Source of the DNA: Ophioderma brevispina
Lineage: Eukaryota > Echinodermata > Ophiuroidea > Amphilepidida > Ophiodermatidae
Length of the DNA: 64,000 bases
Direction of reading: 5' to 3'
Assembly: GCA_023653785.1 (NCBI GenBank)
Contig: JAMKCH010019789.1
Location: 1-64,000, forward strand
The notes under the pieces are model-generated. The model searched no databases. It saw only the letters and a program-made list of their open reading frames with translations, and was not told the origin of the DNA. Each line of letters begins with the position of its first letter. The first letter of the stretch is position 1. Of the stretch, positions 10,500-22,542 are shown one piece after another. The translations under genes and the position numbers were made by a program.

Positions 10500-13330
10500 T
10501 AAAACAAAATGGCCGGAAAAATTCAAGTAATGCCTTATACTGTGGTATATATTTGGTGCCATATGACATATTAGAGATATTGTAAGGCTTGGAATGGTGA
10601 CTATGGGTACAAAGGAATGTACAGAGCATTTCCATATTCCAATATGGCAGCCAAAATCCAATATGGCTACCATTTTAATTAGAGTTCACATAATTGCATT
10701 CAAATGACCTACATGAGTTATTTAAAATTCTAGCATAGGATTTCTAGATGCAAGATGCATGTTACATATATTAAAGGCTGACTCAGAGATTTCGAAATAT
10801 AATTTGTTGTGTAATAATTAAAAATAGTTGTCTAAAACTAAAGATAGTCACATAAAATACTTAACCCTTACCGGGACCCGTGCTAGACAATTTCCTGGGC
10901 CTCGCACACCAAGGACACCAAGCGATACAGATTGGCAATTACTGACCTCCTGTCGGCAAACTTGTGTGGGCAGACCAGCTGTAGTCCAGGCTACAGATTC
11001 ATTGAATACTAATATCAACCTTGTTTTATTAGATATATAATGTTTTTCAACGGTTTCTAAACCAGTTTTTATGCTGATTCTGAATCCGATGGATGCCAGA
11101 CGAGCAACCTTGAGCATTTCTGTAAAAACGCAAAAAATCAAAATGGCCACCAAAACACAAAACATTCATCTCTTGTTCACTCAAAAGGTGTGATTTTTCA
11201 TCCTGTCTCGTTTAAACATTCATTGTGACCAATTTATATATTGTTATATTACCCTCAAAATTTGATTAAAATATTATTTTCTCAATTTTATTTGAGAAAA
11301 GTTTTCTCACAAGAAAAGTACTTTGTTTACTATAAAAGAGAGAAAGGGGAATATCCCTAGAGTTGTTTGTACAAGCTGCACCTGTTAGATTGCACAATAA
11401 GGGAAGTGGGGAATTCCCCAAGATGAAAACTTACAAACTGAGTCAACTTGTTTATGCTTTAAGATCAAAACATGTTGAGGGATAGGTAATTCCCCCATAG
11501 AGTTATATATGTGAAGTGATGTAATTCAGGTGATGTAATTTATGTGAATTCCAATTGGCCAGCTAGTGCAAGGTTATGTTTATGTATGATGCTGTGTTAA
11601 TGTCTATTTTAAGACTTGGGAACTTTATGAAATATTGTGTATATATGAAGGTGAACTTGGCCAGAAGATTAGCCAGCAGTTGTAATCAGGAGCTAAACCA
11701 GAGCTCTGGAGCTATACAGTATAATTATAGCTAGTTTTAATCTACAATAATGGTAGATTTGAGTTCTACAAAGTACCAGGATTTAATACTTTGGATGCCG
11801 CCGGAGCTTGATAGCTAAATTGTCTGCTGTCGTCTTTTAAGCCAAAGAGCTTCAGTTTTTGGAATCAAAAGGGGATTCCAATTTGTGGTCCTATATGAGG
11901 ACATAGCGACAGACAGGTATAATACCTGGATTTTATTATTGTGGAACATTAGTGTCGTCGAGGGAAAGCCCCGTCGTCTTGAACTGCTGGACAAAATTAC
12001 CTTCAGGACTGAGAAGATTCCCATGGAATATATATTACCTGAGGAGTTTTAAGTGAACTTTTGCATGCTGTCATTTTTGAAGTCTTTGCTGTGAGGACAT
12101 ATCATCGTTGAACTGCAACGCTTCTTGTGGACATTAGTGGACATTTTTGAGGACAATAAATATATCTTAACTAATTGTGTGTGTGATTTTGATATATGTA
12201 ATGTTGTTTTGGACATACCAAATTCTTGAACCTTTCCAATAATAATCATTAAATCTGTTATATTATATAAAATTCATATCACTTGTGCACAAGGCTCATT
12301 TATTTGTGTTTGAAAGGTATTTCTGACCTTAGACGTCTACGAGACATCATAACAATATGATTTTTAACCACGTAATAAATGAATTCAATATGGCCACCAA
12401 TATAATAAAGTGTCTGATCGTGATCTTTGTTTGACTGCAGGTTGGTAATTTGGTATCGATCCTGGTGTTTTGGCAGTCAAGAAACTAATTAAAATCATAA
12501 GACCTATTTAAAAAACATTTGATAATAAATTCCGTCATTATAGGATCCAAAGATGGCTTCCGATACTCTAAGACGGCTATAATTGATAGCTGTGTCTAAC
12601 ATAGTACTGCAATATTTGTATATATCCCTGTAAGTCAACCAGTTCAATGTACACATCATTAGGTAATCAGAGGCAAATCGATTCGATACATGTAAGATGC
12701 CATCCAAAATGCGTTCCAATATGGCTGGAAATGGCACTTACAACGGTGCGGGAAAATCCGATCACTAATTCAGAGAGATAGTTTTCTTAGTTTTGGTAGG
12801 TTTTAAGGCGTCCATATGGCAATCCAGTGTTGGGATCATTTGATGAATACGACTTAATTTGAACATTTAAGATAACCTTACTGGGGTTTTTTGAAGCGAT
12901 AATCCACTAAAAACACAACATATATATCTTTAGCTACAGCGTGACATGAATACTGACCCTTTACTATTGACCATTTGGCATCCATATTTGAACGCCTTCT
13001 AGGAGCCATCTTGCAGATATCATTCACTTTGATTATGTTATGATATTTAAATGCCTCTGAATCAGTTATATGGATATCCACAAACATGGCAGCTCTTGTG
13101 GGTTTAAGTAGTAATGATATTGCTATTTGGGAGCCATCTTGATGTTTATTGATTTGATTGATGCAATTGTTGAAAGCTATTCATAATTGTTTCATTAATA
13201 TATTGGTTGCTAAATTATTGGTATTTAGCAGTACCATTCTCGGCCAAAAGTAGATAATATCAGATGGTTTGTTTATTGGCGGCCATATTGAATCTCTTAA
13301 TTAGGTGGTTAATGTAACACATTTTAATTG
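10500..13330. repeat. Degenerate repeat tract with recurring ATGGC motifs
   Basis: Motifs of the form A[AT]NATGGC[N][GA]CC recur on both strands, for example near 10508, 10641, 10661, 11142, 12388, 12552, 12718, 13006, 13132 and 13278. No gene is recognised. Segment 11330-11810 has an LTR-like feel (short GGGAAT... stretches and a TATA-rich segment), but I could not find a second copy, a primer-binding site or coding sequence, so I do not call an LTR. The second R2 copy lies inside. Confidence 0.5.
11825..12027 (+). repeat. Dispersed repeat R2, second copy
   Basis: Inverted homologue of 7590-7840. This copy lacks some of the sequence between TGGTCC and the GTCGTCGAGGG block and differs by many substitutions, so both copies look old. 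Confidence 0.65.
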
Positions 13331-14530
13331 GTCCACAATGGTGTGTGTTTGACGGACAAGGCAAAAAAAAATTACAAACAACTTTTGAGTATTTTAGTGT
13401 TTTGTGCAATTTATTTTGATTCTTACGTTCCTCGAAAAATGCTCAAGGTTTTTTCGTCTGGCATCCATCCGGATTCAGATTCAGCAGAAAACTGTCAGAC
13501 AACCTTAAAAAACATTATGGTATAACGGTCACATGGTTTGTAGCCTGGACTACTGATAATCGGGTTGCGTTTCATTAAAAACATCCTAGATCGAGACATT
13601 ATGTCTAACACATCTAGAATCTTCTAGACCAATGCTATGTCTCGCTAGCTTTCAGCAATGTTCACACCTTCACTGCGCTAAAACAAGGAACCGCTGAGCG
13701 ATCCCCGGGCTAGAAGTACCTCCACAGTCCGGTCTCAAGGGAATTAATAATTCCAAGTTTAGAATGAATCGGGGTTTTTCCGTTTTCATGCTGTAAAACG
13801 TTTATGCACAGTATAACAGTGCCATAGGATACCGTGTATAACAACATCAGAATTCCGATTCAGAATTTTTAATTTTACAACAAAGTTGTGATTTTCTATA
13901 TAACTTCGATTTGAGCTTAGTTATTTTAGAATATAGACCAGCATTAATGTAATGAAGAAAAAAAAAACCCTGACGGTTTCTTTGAAAATTGACCAACCCC
14001 TCCTGCGAAAATCTCTAAGTCGGCTTTTAAATCACATGGAGGATATTGAATTCATAATATGATGATAGTTCATCTGTGTTGGTACAACTAATTTGGAAGG
14101 TTTTTTTTTTTAATCTCAACACAAATCGTGAGCTAGAATTACAATGTTTTCTGACTGGCGTTTTTCCTCTGATGCTTAGCTTTAATGACATAATAATTTA
14201 TTTAGGTTTTAAAATGTAAAGTAATCTTGTAATTCTCAGATCACGAATATATTGCGTACCTGCAATTTTCAGTCGAGATACTTATCGGAACGACCTTCTT
14301 CAGCAGATGGCCCAATTTTCAAGCTTACCTTTGGACACGTGACAAGACCAAAATCGGGTCGTAGACTCTCGGTCACCTATGTCGGCCACCGTCTCTATTA
14401 AATGAAGGTTCTACAATAGTATACTTAAAATCTTTTCCTTCCCCTTCATATTGTGCCATTCATAGAATCCCCGAATTCAGCACTAGTCACATTTTAGCAG
14501 CCGACTCAACCACAACCCTCAGACGCTGTC
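13331..14530. other. No gene recognised
   Basis: AT-rich DNA with short A and T runs. The part 14280-14530 may be the degraded upstream end of the LINE that follows, because short plus-strand stretches resemble LINE C-terminal sequence, but the frames are too broken to assert it. Confidence 0.5.
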
Positions 14531-14668
14531 AACAAATATTCATTCTTTCCGCAAGCCGTAACGACTGGAATGCTCTCTGCAGATGCTACAATACAAATAT
14601 CTGACACAGCTATCATCAAAGCTCAAATAAGTGAATGTAAAAGTACCTTCAAAAATTGGCACACATAA
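14531..14668 (+). pseudogene. LINE ORF2 C-terminus relic
   Basis: Frame 1 reads NKYSFFPQAV, a one-base shift then gives NDWNAL, and the frame returns as SADATIQISDTAIIKAQ and ECKSTFKNWHT followed by TAA. This is the 'xYSFFPRTxxDWNALPxxI ... xAxxxFKxxL' end of a CR1/L2/jockey-type reverse transcriptase ORF. At least two indels separate the pieces. Nothing upstream is readable as RT. Small but characteristic. Confidence 0.65.
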
Positions 14669-16298
14669 CCCCGGGCGTTTTGTAAACAGTACCAAACTAG
14701 AACCAGAACCAAATCAGTGAGCAGATCTTGGTCAGACGACATAAATCACACACCCAGTCCAATGCAACACCAGCATATTCCTACATCGGCTCCAACACCA
14801 AGATCGTCTGCTGCCAACTGTTGGACCACAATCGTTCATGGTGTCCTGCCGACATGGGCAACACACAGTCGACCACAATACAAAGGAAAGGAGCAAGTGT
14901 TGCCACCCTAAAGAATTCCCGCCACAGTTGGGACCAATCCATGCTTCTATACAAAACTTGTTTGGTTGTTTACTTATAGCATGGCTTCCATTCTCTCAAC
15001 ACCAGGAAAACACAATCAAGCAGAGCGTGTGTATCACCGCCTTCCGGCTCACACCATCAAAGAAGGCTTCTGAAATGTCTACCAAATACTTTGCAACCCC
15101 AGACTTTTTCGATCCCCACAGTGCAATGATCTGTGGAAGAGCATATCGATCATGAATCCCCCTTGATTCCGTCGAAGAATGGGCTCTATTATGTGGTGCA
15201 ATGCTGTTGAGAAGAAGTGAGTTGTAGACATTTGTGGCAATAGGCAATAAGTAAATACCTCTGCAGCCCCAGGCCGTCGATGCGGAGACCGCCCCTCCGT
15301 GGGAAGAGGAATAATGCACGAGATGGGAAAGCCTCAGGTTTACAATCCATTAGAGTTTGAGTTGCAGAACTCAGGGGTTAACTCTTGAAGATCTCATGCA
15401 TCCTTTGTGAGCCGGGGTGCTGTCAGACCAAGGCGTTTTCGAACTAATGATTTTTTGACAACCCTGTGAAGTTCGCCATTGGTAAATGGCCTGGTACTCA
15501 CCTACAACTGACCAGAAACCCCGAATCTATAGAAAGGAGAAATAGAGTTTTCCATCTGCCGTTCATAACTTCCCAGAATCCCATGAAGTGAATAACCAGG
15601 CGTCAGAACATTCTACAGGAGTTACACCTTTGATGTTCTATCCATGGGTAAGACTCTCGTGTCCCTAGCTATCTCTCCAAGACCAGCAATTTCTCAGATG
15701 ACGGTGAATGCTTCTCCCCCCTCTCTCTCTCTCTGACCGATAGAACGAAAGACCTTTTCCCTCCTATCAAGACTGTGAGAGTCTTGGTAAGGATTATCCG
15801 CAATGCTAAGCGAATTCTCAGCTTTATGCGGAGGACTCACAAGTTTTAAAAAATCGCGCCATTAACATTTTTATTTATCTTTTGAACACTTAAAGCCTGA
15901 CTGATTTGCATAACGCTTTGACCTCTTAAATCTGTGTTCTTGTGCCTTTATCAATGTATTGTTCAATATTTTATTTGTCGTCTGGATAAGTGCATTAAAT
16001 TTATCTTCAATCAGTAACGTTTGTTGTTTCTCCTTTTCTTGTTCACACTCTTAAATAATTTATATTCGTTTTTATTATAGTTGTTTTTAATAATGTAAAC
16101 CACTTGGTCTGAAACCTCATGATTTCAGTGAATTAAATTATACGTTATAAATATACTTTACTCTATTCGCCTGCTTCTTGCCTAAAAAAAAATCCTCTTC
16201 ATGTTTCAATGGTGTATGTTCATGGTCTGTCTTTGTCGATATTATAGTACAATGGGGATGTACTGGATGTTTTGGGTTTATTTTTTTCATATACATTT
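14669..16298. other. No gene recognised; CT microsatellite at about 15716-15737
   Basis: Open frames of 60-107 codons occur between 14.7 and 15.3 kb on both strands, but none resembles a known domain and they overlap each other. A CT dinucleotide run sits at 15716-15737. This interval is somewhat less AT-rich than its neighbours. Confidence 0.45.
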
Positions 16299-17115
16299 TG
16301 ACACCAATGTTTTTTCCAATACAGAATTTCATGGAGAATCTGAAAATCATGGGTGTCATTTTTTAAATGTGTTCTTGGGTGTTTTATATAAGGGGAAAAA
16401 TTTGTACAGTGGTAACAATAAAGTGTTTTAAATTGGTCTTAAAATTTAATACCAGTCTGTTCGCGGCTGCTCATAATGGTTTCGAAAAGGTATAGTTTGC
16501 CATATTACGATACGGACTATTATGGGTTTAGTACATAGACAAGAACGTTCAAGGTCATTATTTATAGAATGAGATCCGAATTTTGTTTAAATGGTTTTTA
16601 AATCGTTCCTTGGGTCTTCTAAATAAAAAATTATATAGATTCTGTGTTTCATCACCTTTCAAGTGTGACTTTTTAGGATATAACCTCGTGTCCCCATAGA
16701 CCCTGTTGACCACTGCCATATTTGCCCTCTTAATTATTATCAAACGTCATTGCCAAAGCGACCTTTATATTTTCGGCTCCTGTAAGTAGACGAACAATTG
16801 GCCCATTTTTAGAACAAACCGACGACTCTGATATTTTACCCCCAGTGGAACCTTGAACCCGTTTTACCTTTTGGTTGTTTTTAAAACATAACTTAAATAC
16901 TATAAACACTCAGGTAGGACAAACTATACCTTTCTGTAATCCTTGAAAGGTACTGAACATGAGTTATGCTTTAAAACACATTTTTGGGTTGTTTTGTTTG
17001 CCCCTTTTATATTTTTGTTTGCCCCCTGTATACACCAGTGTAACCTTGCCCTCCCCCCCTGTATTCTCCAAGAACCCATTTTAAAAAACACCATGATTTT
17101 GGAATCCTCATACAA
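16299..17115. mobile_element. Long foldback element, copy 2
   Basis: An inverted repeat of about 0.82 kb. The left end AATCATGGGTGTCATTTTTT...GTTCTTGGGTG pairs with AAGAACCCATTTTAAAAAAC...CCATGATTTTGG near 17064-17101. Further in, AAAAGGTATAGTTTGCC (about 16487) pairs with GACAAACTATACCTTTC (about 16917). The left portion is a direct-orientation homologue of 30001-30690. It holds the hallmark 'GTTCAAGGTCAT ... TTTTGTTTAAA' near 16548-16592 that recurs in the other copies. There is no ORF. Probably a non-autonomous DNA transposon. Confidence 0.8.
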
Positions 17116-17217
17116 TTTAGATTTGAAAACCTGGTGAAGATTTATAGGAAATTTTCATTTTCACAAAAATACAGTTCCACTATACTATTTGCTCAGATAA
17201 ATGTAAAGGTCATTCCT

Positions 17218-17312
17218 CACCTGATTTTTCTGAATGCCTTACTTTACTCCACTCTATTCTATTCTATTATAATCTACTCTACACTATTCTATTCTACTTT
17301 AATCGTCTGTAC
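17218..17312. repeat. Degenerate TCTAT pentamer tract
   Basis: Repeated CTATTCTATTCTA-type units with substitutions, that is, a decayed microsatellite. Confidence 0.7.
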
Positions 17313-17927
17313 TTGATTATACTAGACTATATTTATGTCTAACATAATTTTGAACACATTAATTGAAACCAACAATTATTTATTTTTATGCAGCCGTTTG
17401 TCGTTTAGGCTATCTGAAATCTATTACAATGGAAACAGACACTTGCGCTGATAATCTCCTGGGAAGACTGTTCGTTGACGTTGACGATAACCGATCGAAT
17501 AGATAAATAGCCTGTCGGATGACCTATAGCTGTATCTATGGACAGATTACAAATAGAACAGACCATCTTTGTCGAACGATATCGAGCGATTTTCATTATA
17601 AATACCATACTTAATATTTTCCAATACAAAGTACAGATTTTTAACTTTGACTAATTTACCTAAAATCATTGATAGATTCATAAAACATCGGATGTAATGA
17701 AAGTAATCTAACTTGCATGATATAAGGTTAACACTGTGACAGTTTAGTGAACTGAACGATGTTAGTCTGATAATCTACGTATTTGACTTTTAAAAACAAT
17801 CAAATTACTACTGCATGTGTCCAAGATATACCCTGATAGTATAGTCCCTGAAGAAGAAATACACATACTACGTGGAAAAAATTGTTATTGAGCTGATTTT
17901 TTCACCAGACATGCAGAATACATCATA

Positions 17928-19585
17928 CAGGGTGTCTCAGAAAGAATTACACCCTAACTATAGGCGACCGTAACTTCAAAATTAAAAAGAATCTTAAACC
18001 ACAATTACTTTTTAACATTTTAATGTAAACATCACTCGATTCGGTTCAGTAGTTTTGAAGAAATAAGCGATTATGTAACACATGTCAATGGACACTTCCT
18101 TCCAAGTTTGCTCACAATAATGCAGATTTGATGTTAACTACCGCAGATTACTTGTGTTATCTGTTCAAGCTGTCTTCTTTTCATTCCCCAAAGAACCGGC
18201 CTTGTTTAATATTTTGTAAGTTCAATGCCATTTACCGTGACAATTATAACAAAAATCCAACAGAAAAAACAAAACACAGTAAATAACAAGAATGATCATC
18301 TTTATTAGAAAACAACACCAATAAAATCTGTAGAAAACGTGAAATATGTTAGTTGAACTAGGGGTGGCACTGCATAGAATGAATTGAGAAGTTTAATCAA
18401 TACTTTAACAGGTGAATAAACTGAACAATAAGATTATTCACAATAGTTTTTTATTCAAATTAGACATTCTACATTTAAAGTAATAAAGGCATGATTTGAG
18501 TGCAAATTCAAAATTCCCGCGTTTTAATCTCTTATACTCGTGTTATATGAAGTACTGGCACGAGACAAGATGGTTGTTCAACATTTGTTGCCCATACAAA
18601 GGGCGTTTGTGGGTTTTCACATATGCCGAAACTGGTCATAACATTACTCTGATCAGGCAGGAATTTAGATTAAGATTCCACAGAAATCCTCCTTGCAAGA
18701 AGACAATCTTGAACAATATTAAGAAGTACCGTGAAAACAGGTACAAGTCAACATTTGAACAAGAGTCGCTGTGGAAGGGGGAGAACCGCTCGAACTTTAC
18801 AGAACATTGCAGTCATCAGACGAAGTCTTCGTCTAAATCCAAGACAAAGTTGCAGACGTAACAATGTGCCACAAATACTTTGCATTTGTTGGCATGCTGG
18901 ATATACAAATCTTGAATCAAAACAGAAAATCTGCACATCTGAATCAATTCTTAGCAAACAGGAAAAGGTGAACATTGGTGGTCGAAACCGTTCTTAGATT
19001 TTTGTAATGCACAACCTAGTTGAATATCAAACTTTACTTCGTTTTCAATATCAATTTCAAAGCATAACTTTTCTAGAAAGCTGCCTGATTATATGCAATT
19101 TAAATTAAATGAAAAAGGAATTTGCTTGGATTGGCGACAGCCATGGTATTAACATCGATTTGTCAAAAAAGGCTGAATATGTCACTGACATTTTTTCAAT
19201 TTTCTTCAATTTTTAAGTGAAAAAGAAAAGATGTAAATTTCTTTTGTAATGTATGTGCAATATTATGTTGAACCTGGTGCAAAATATCATTCTTATTTTG
19301 TTTTAAAGAAATAAAATGAAAAAGAAAATGAAAGAAGTATTGATTATTTCTCGCCTATTCTGTCTGAATCACTTTATTACAAAACTTGGAAGGAAGTGTC
19401 CATTGACATGTGTTACATAATCGCTTATTTCTTAAAAAAAAACTAATGGAAGAATCGAGGTTTGATTTACATTAAAATATGAAAAAAATTGTGATTTAAG
19501 ATTCTTTTTAAATTTACAAATGTGATATCACTTTGAAGTTATGGTCACAAATATTTAGGGTGTTAATTCTTTCTGAGACACCCTG
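17928..19585 (+). mobile_element. mariner/IS630-type transposon with long TIRs
   Basis: The left end CAGGGTGTCTCAGAAAGAAT and the right end TTCTTTCTGAGACACCCTG are inverted copies, each flanked by TA (17926-27 and 19586-87), the target duplication of the Tc1/mariner/IS630 group. Homology of the ends extends about 190 bp inward on each side with indels, ending in GTCAATGGACACTTCCTTCC on the left. The interior keeps an N-terminal transposase relic on the plus strand but no DDE catalytic region. At 1.66 kb the element is close to full length for the group, so the coding part has decayed or been deleted. Its first 19 bases match the MITE at 36807-37088. Confidence 0.88.
18610..18880 (+). pseudogene. 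mariner-type transposase N-terminus (DUF4817-like HTH)
   Basis: The frame from about 18610 reads VFTYAETGHNITLIRQEF, FHRNPPCKKTILNNIKKY, matching the first helix-turn-helix of transposases of the 'YxxxGxSxxxAxREFxxRFxxxxPPSxxTI' type. Near 18735 a one-base shift moves the frame to GRGRTARTLQNIAVIRRSL and NPRQSCRRNN, the GRPRT-like linker and second HTH. After about 18880 no D-D-D/E blocks follow. The gene lies inside the TIR-bounded element, which explains its presence. Dead copy. Confidence 0.75.
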
Positions 19586-19619
19586 TACAACAACATATCA
19601 AAATCCACATTGAATCCCC

Positions 19620-20900
19620 TTTGGCGGAACATGTTTATCCAAGATGGCCCGCCACAAATAGTGAGTATTGCATATAAGTAGCTATATCTTGGTTTCAATA
19701 GATGTGTGATTATTTTAGTCTAAACTAAATGATCCATGTTTCCGTATGTTGAAATTCAAAAATGGCAGCCATGCACTTTAAACATTTCAAAAAACAAAAT
19801 ATTCAGAAAAAGGAAAAAGAGGGATAAGGGATAAAGAGGATAAAGAAACAAAAAAAATAAATTATATCTAAATAAATATATATATTAAAGCGAAATAATA
19901 TAATAATTATAAATGAAAAATATAAATAAGGAATAAATAAATAGATTATAAATATCAATATTAGAGAAATTTGTAAAAGGGACGGGTACAAAAGACGGGA
20001 ACCTGAATTATGAATAGGAAGTTCCTTTAGGGTCTTTCACACCAAATTTTTGTCTCCAATTTTTGGGACATCTTTATCTCTTATTTTCAACACCCAGTTT
20101 CCATTTTGGTACGTGGTTATAAAAATAGAATATATGGCTATCGTTTCTTGCCCATTCTGCAAGAATAGTGTTTAGGCCTATAAGAATTTCATGCGTTTAT
20201 GTGAAGTATACGAAACACTGCAATTATACGAAATTTTTAAACCATTCTTTACGAATGAGTATTATTTGAGCGTCGCACTGGTTTTTATTGCGCATTTTTG
20301 GGAAAATTTTGCATTTGGATACGTCAAAACATTAACTTCCAAGTCATTCTTTCGAGTAGACTAAAGAGAACTAAAATTACTAATAGTTGGGTAATATAGA
20401 AACAATCCCTTTTCGGGGATTATATTGCTTTTAAACAACCCTCCTATATATGCGACAGTTTGACATATTAGCGTCTTGCAGGAGACTGCAAAGGAAAAGT
20501 ATATGTCAGTGAGAAAGATAATTATAGGTAATAGCAGGCAAATTAAGGCAGCCATTTTGAGTGCCATTTTGGATTTTTGAGTATAGGAAAAACATTCAAA
20601 TGATTTCGATTTAAACAAAAAAACTGAATTCTTTGAACCCTCAAAACATATTCAGAAAACATAGATATAGCTAATATATAAAATGGCGGCATTTTGGAAT
20701 TTTGGCAGCTGTGAAGGAGGCAGCATCAGGATCAGATTGTACAAATTGGATCCTTTGACCCCTCACAAAAAACATATTCAAAAAACACTAAAATCATCAA
20801 ACATTACTGTAAAAGCTGCTGGGATGTAGCTAATTTGGCGGCCTTCTTGGATTAAAATTTTTCCTCAAGGGGGATTTATGGGGATTTTGGATATGTTGTG
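19620..20900. repeat. Degenerate tract with ATGGC motifs and A-rich segment
   Basis: AAGATGGCCCGCC (about 19644), AAAATGGCAGCC (about 19759), GCAGCCATTTTGAGTGCC (about 20549) and AAAATGGCGGCA (about 20681) repeat the motif type seen at 7-13 kb. Bases 19797-19980 are A/T-rich low complexity. No gene is recognised. Confidence 0.5.
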
Positions 20901-21384
20901 TGATGAGAATTTGCTTATCTGGTTGCAAAAATTCAGCTTCAATAACAATTTTTTCCGGGGTCAAAACAACCAGGACCCTTATTGTGCCGCAATTTTGCAT
21001 CTTCAAATAAATTAATTAAATCTCATTATCTATTATATAAGCGGAAAGTTTATTTTATTAGCTTAAATTTGCTATGAAGTTCATTCTTGGCTCATCGGTT
21101 AAGTATAGACCGGGTTATATTCTTTTGAATTAAGTAGTCGGTTTTGCGCTCTGTCCACGGATTCATGTTAAAATGAACTGCGTTTAGTGAAGTTGGTTAA
21201 AGGTAAACACATCACCTGTAAATGCTTAAAACCAACTACATGTTACTTGGTAGTCAACAAATACTAGTGCCGACCAGAATCTGTGTCTACACCTTGAATC
21301 AAAATCTGCCACTGAGGAGAGTACGTCTCGTGAAAGAGTGATTTTAACAAAAGTTTTTAGTTCTCCAAATTTATTAAAACATCA

Positions 21385-21975
21385 CATGGAAGGATCATAT
21401 TGATAGCGTTATAAAACATGATCAAGGAAAGTTGGTATAATAAACAAATTTAAAAACTTCCTTCCCTATAATGCTCTCTATACATTATATTGTTCTTTAA
21501 ATTATGCTGTATCTAAATTACGGTATATTAGCTTGGGACACTGCATGCTCAACTGTATAAAATCCAAAAGAGCTTTACGTATCATAAGTAATGGCGATTT
21601 TAAATGCAGTACAAACCCTTTGCTGATCAAATATAATGTATTGAGTGTTGAAGATGTCTACAATTTGGAACTTGCTACCTTTATGTATAAATATGAAATA
21701 ACATGTTGCCAGATGTATTTGATGATGTCTTTGTGAAACACTCAAATATTCACAATATTAATACCAGACACTGAAATAAATTCAGACTTCCTCTGTTTAA
21801 GAAAATATGTTCTGAAAAAATCGATTAAATTGGCAAGTACTAAGTTTTGGAATGGTGTAAATGACGACATAAAATCTTCTGTGTCAGTGAAGCCATTCCG
21901 TAAAACAAAGCCTTCATGCAAAGTTATAGACCAGTTACAAGCTATGTTTGTAAACATGTTCGGGCCTTGTACTTG
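21385..21975 (+). pseudogene. LINE reverse transcriptase, C-terminal third (degenerate)
   Basis: Reading across frames gives TWKDHID-like sequence at 21387 (WKDHIDSVIKH), YLNYGILAW at about 21510-21536, then an open stretch KRALRIISNGDFKCSTNPLL, VLSVEDVYNLELATFMYKYE (21533-21736), then PDVFDDVFVKHSNIHNINTRH in another frame, and WNGVNDDIKSSVSVKPFRK near 21850-21900. This order (target strand thumb, 'LNYGILAWG', 'QKRAxRIIS', 'xFMYKY', 'FxxxxxxHxxxTRx', 'WNxxxxxxK') is standard for the C-terminal part of CR1/jockey/RTE-like RT proteins. Several stops and shifts make it non-functional. It ends directly beside the foldback that starts at 21988. Confidence 0.8.
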
Positions 21976-21987
21976 AAATAACGACCA

Positions 21988-22476
21988 CCAAAAAAAGTAA
22001 CGCAGCCATGTCTAAATACCCCCATAAGTTACAACCATAGGTCCTATGCCAAACCAAACATAAAATGATACCAATAGTCTGTTTTGTTTTTTTGCAAATT
22101 TTGACACCTTTCTTGCTCCATTGTGATCAATCTCGCCAAAAACAGTTCATTTTAACGAAAATTGTGTCACATTTTCAAATTCAACGAAGGCATTAATTAC
22201 AAGGTTACAATACCCAACCATGCATTAAGTGACACGCACCACGGAATAAGGTGGTGTTTCACTGAATGGCAATCAATATGGCTATACTTTTTAATTGCAA
22301 CTTTTAAAAAGGGAGAGATTTTCTTATAATGGGTATTGGTTGGCAATATTGATCGCAATGGGGCAATAAGGGTATCAAAATTTCGGAAGAAAACGAACTA
22401 TTGAATATAATTTTATGTTTTCGTGTCAAACAAATTGTTTGTGACCTTGGGGGTATTTAGGCATGCCGCTTATTGT
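21988..22476. mobile_element. Foldback element of about 0.49 kb
   Basis: The left arm (GCATGTCTAAATACCCCCA-like at about 22002, with one base different) pairs with TGGGGGTATTTAGGCATGCC at about 22447-22466. Inner pairs include CATAAAATGATACCAATAGT with CTATTGAATATAATTTTATG, and CTCCATTGTGATCAAT with ATTGATCGCAATGGGG. The centre is about 22190-22320. No ORF. It is immediately followed by the larger foldback at 22543. Confidence 0.75.
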
Positions 22477-22542
22477 TTTTTGGGGGGGAGGGGAGTTTTC
22501 GGTCGGCCTACTGTTACCCCCTGGGCCATTTTCTTCCGCCTC

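Noticed and set aside
11330..12250. Possible solo LTR
   Set aside because: No second copy, no TSD, no primer-binding or polypurine site, no gag-pol; only a vague compositional impression.
14996..15319. Overlapping open frames of about 105 codons on both strands
   Set aside because: Composition and sequence match no domain I know, and the frames overlap each other in opposite directions.
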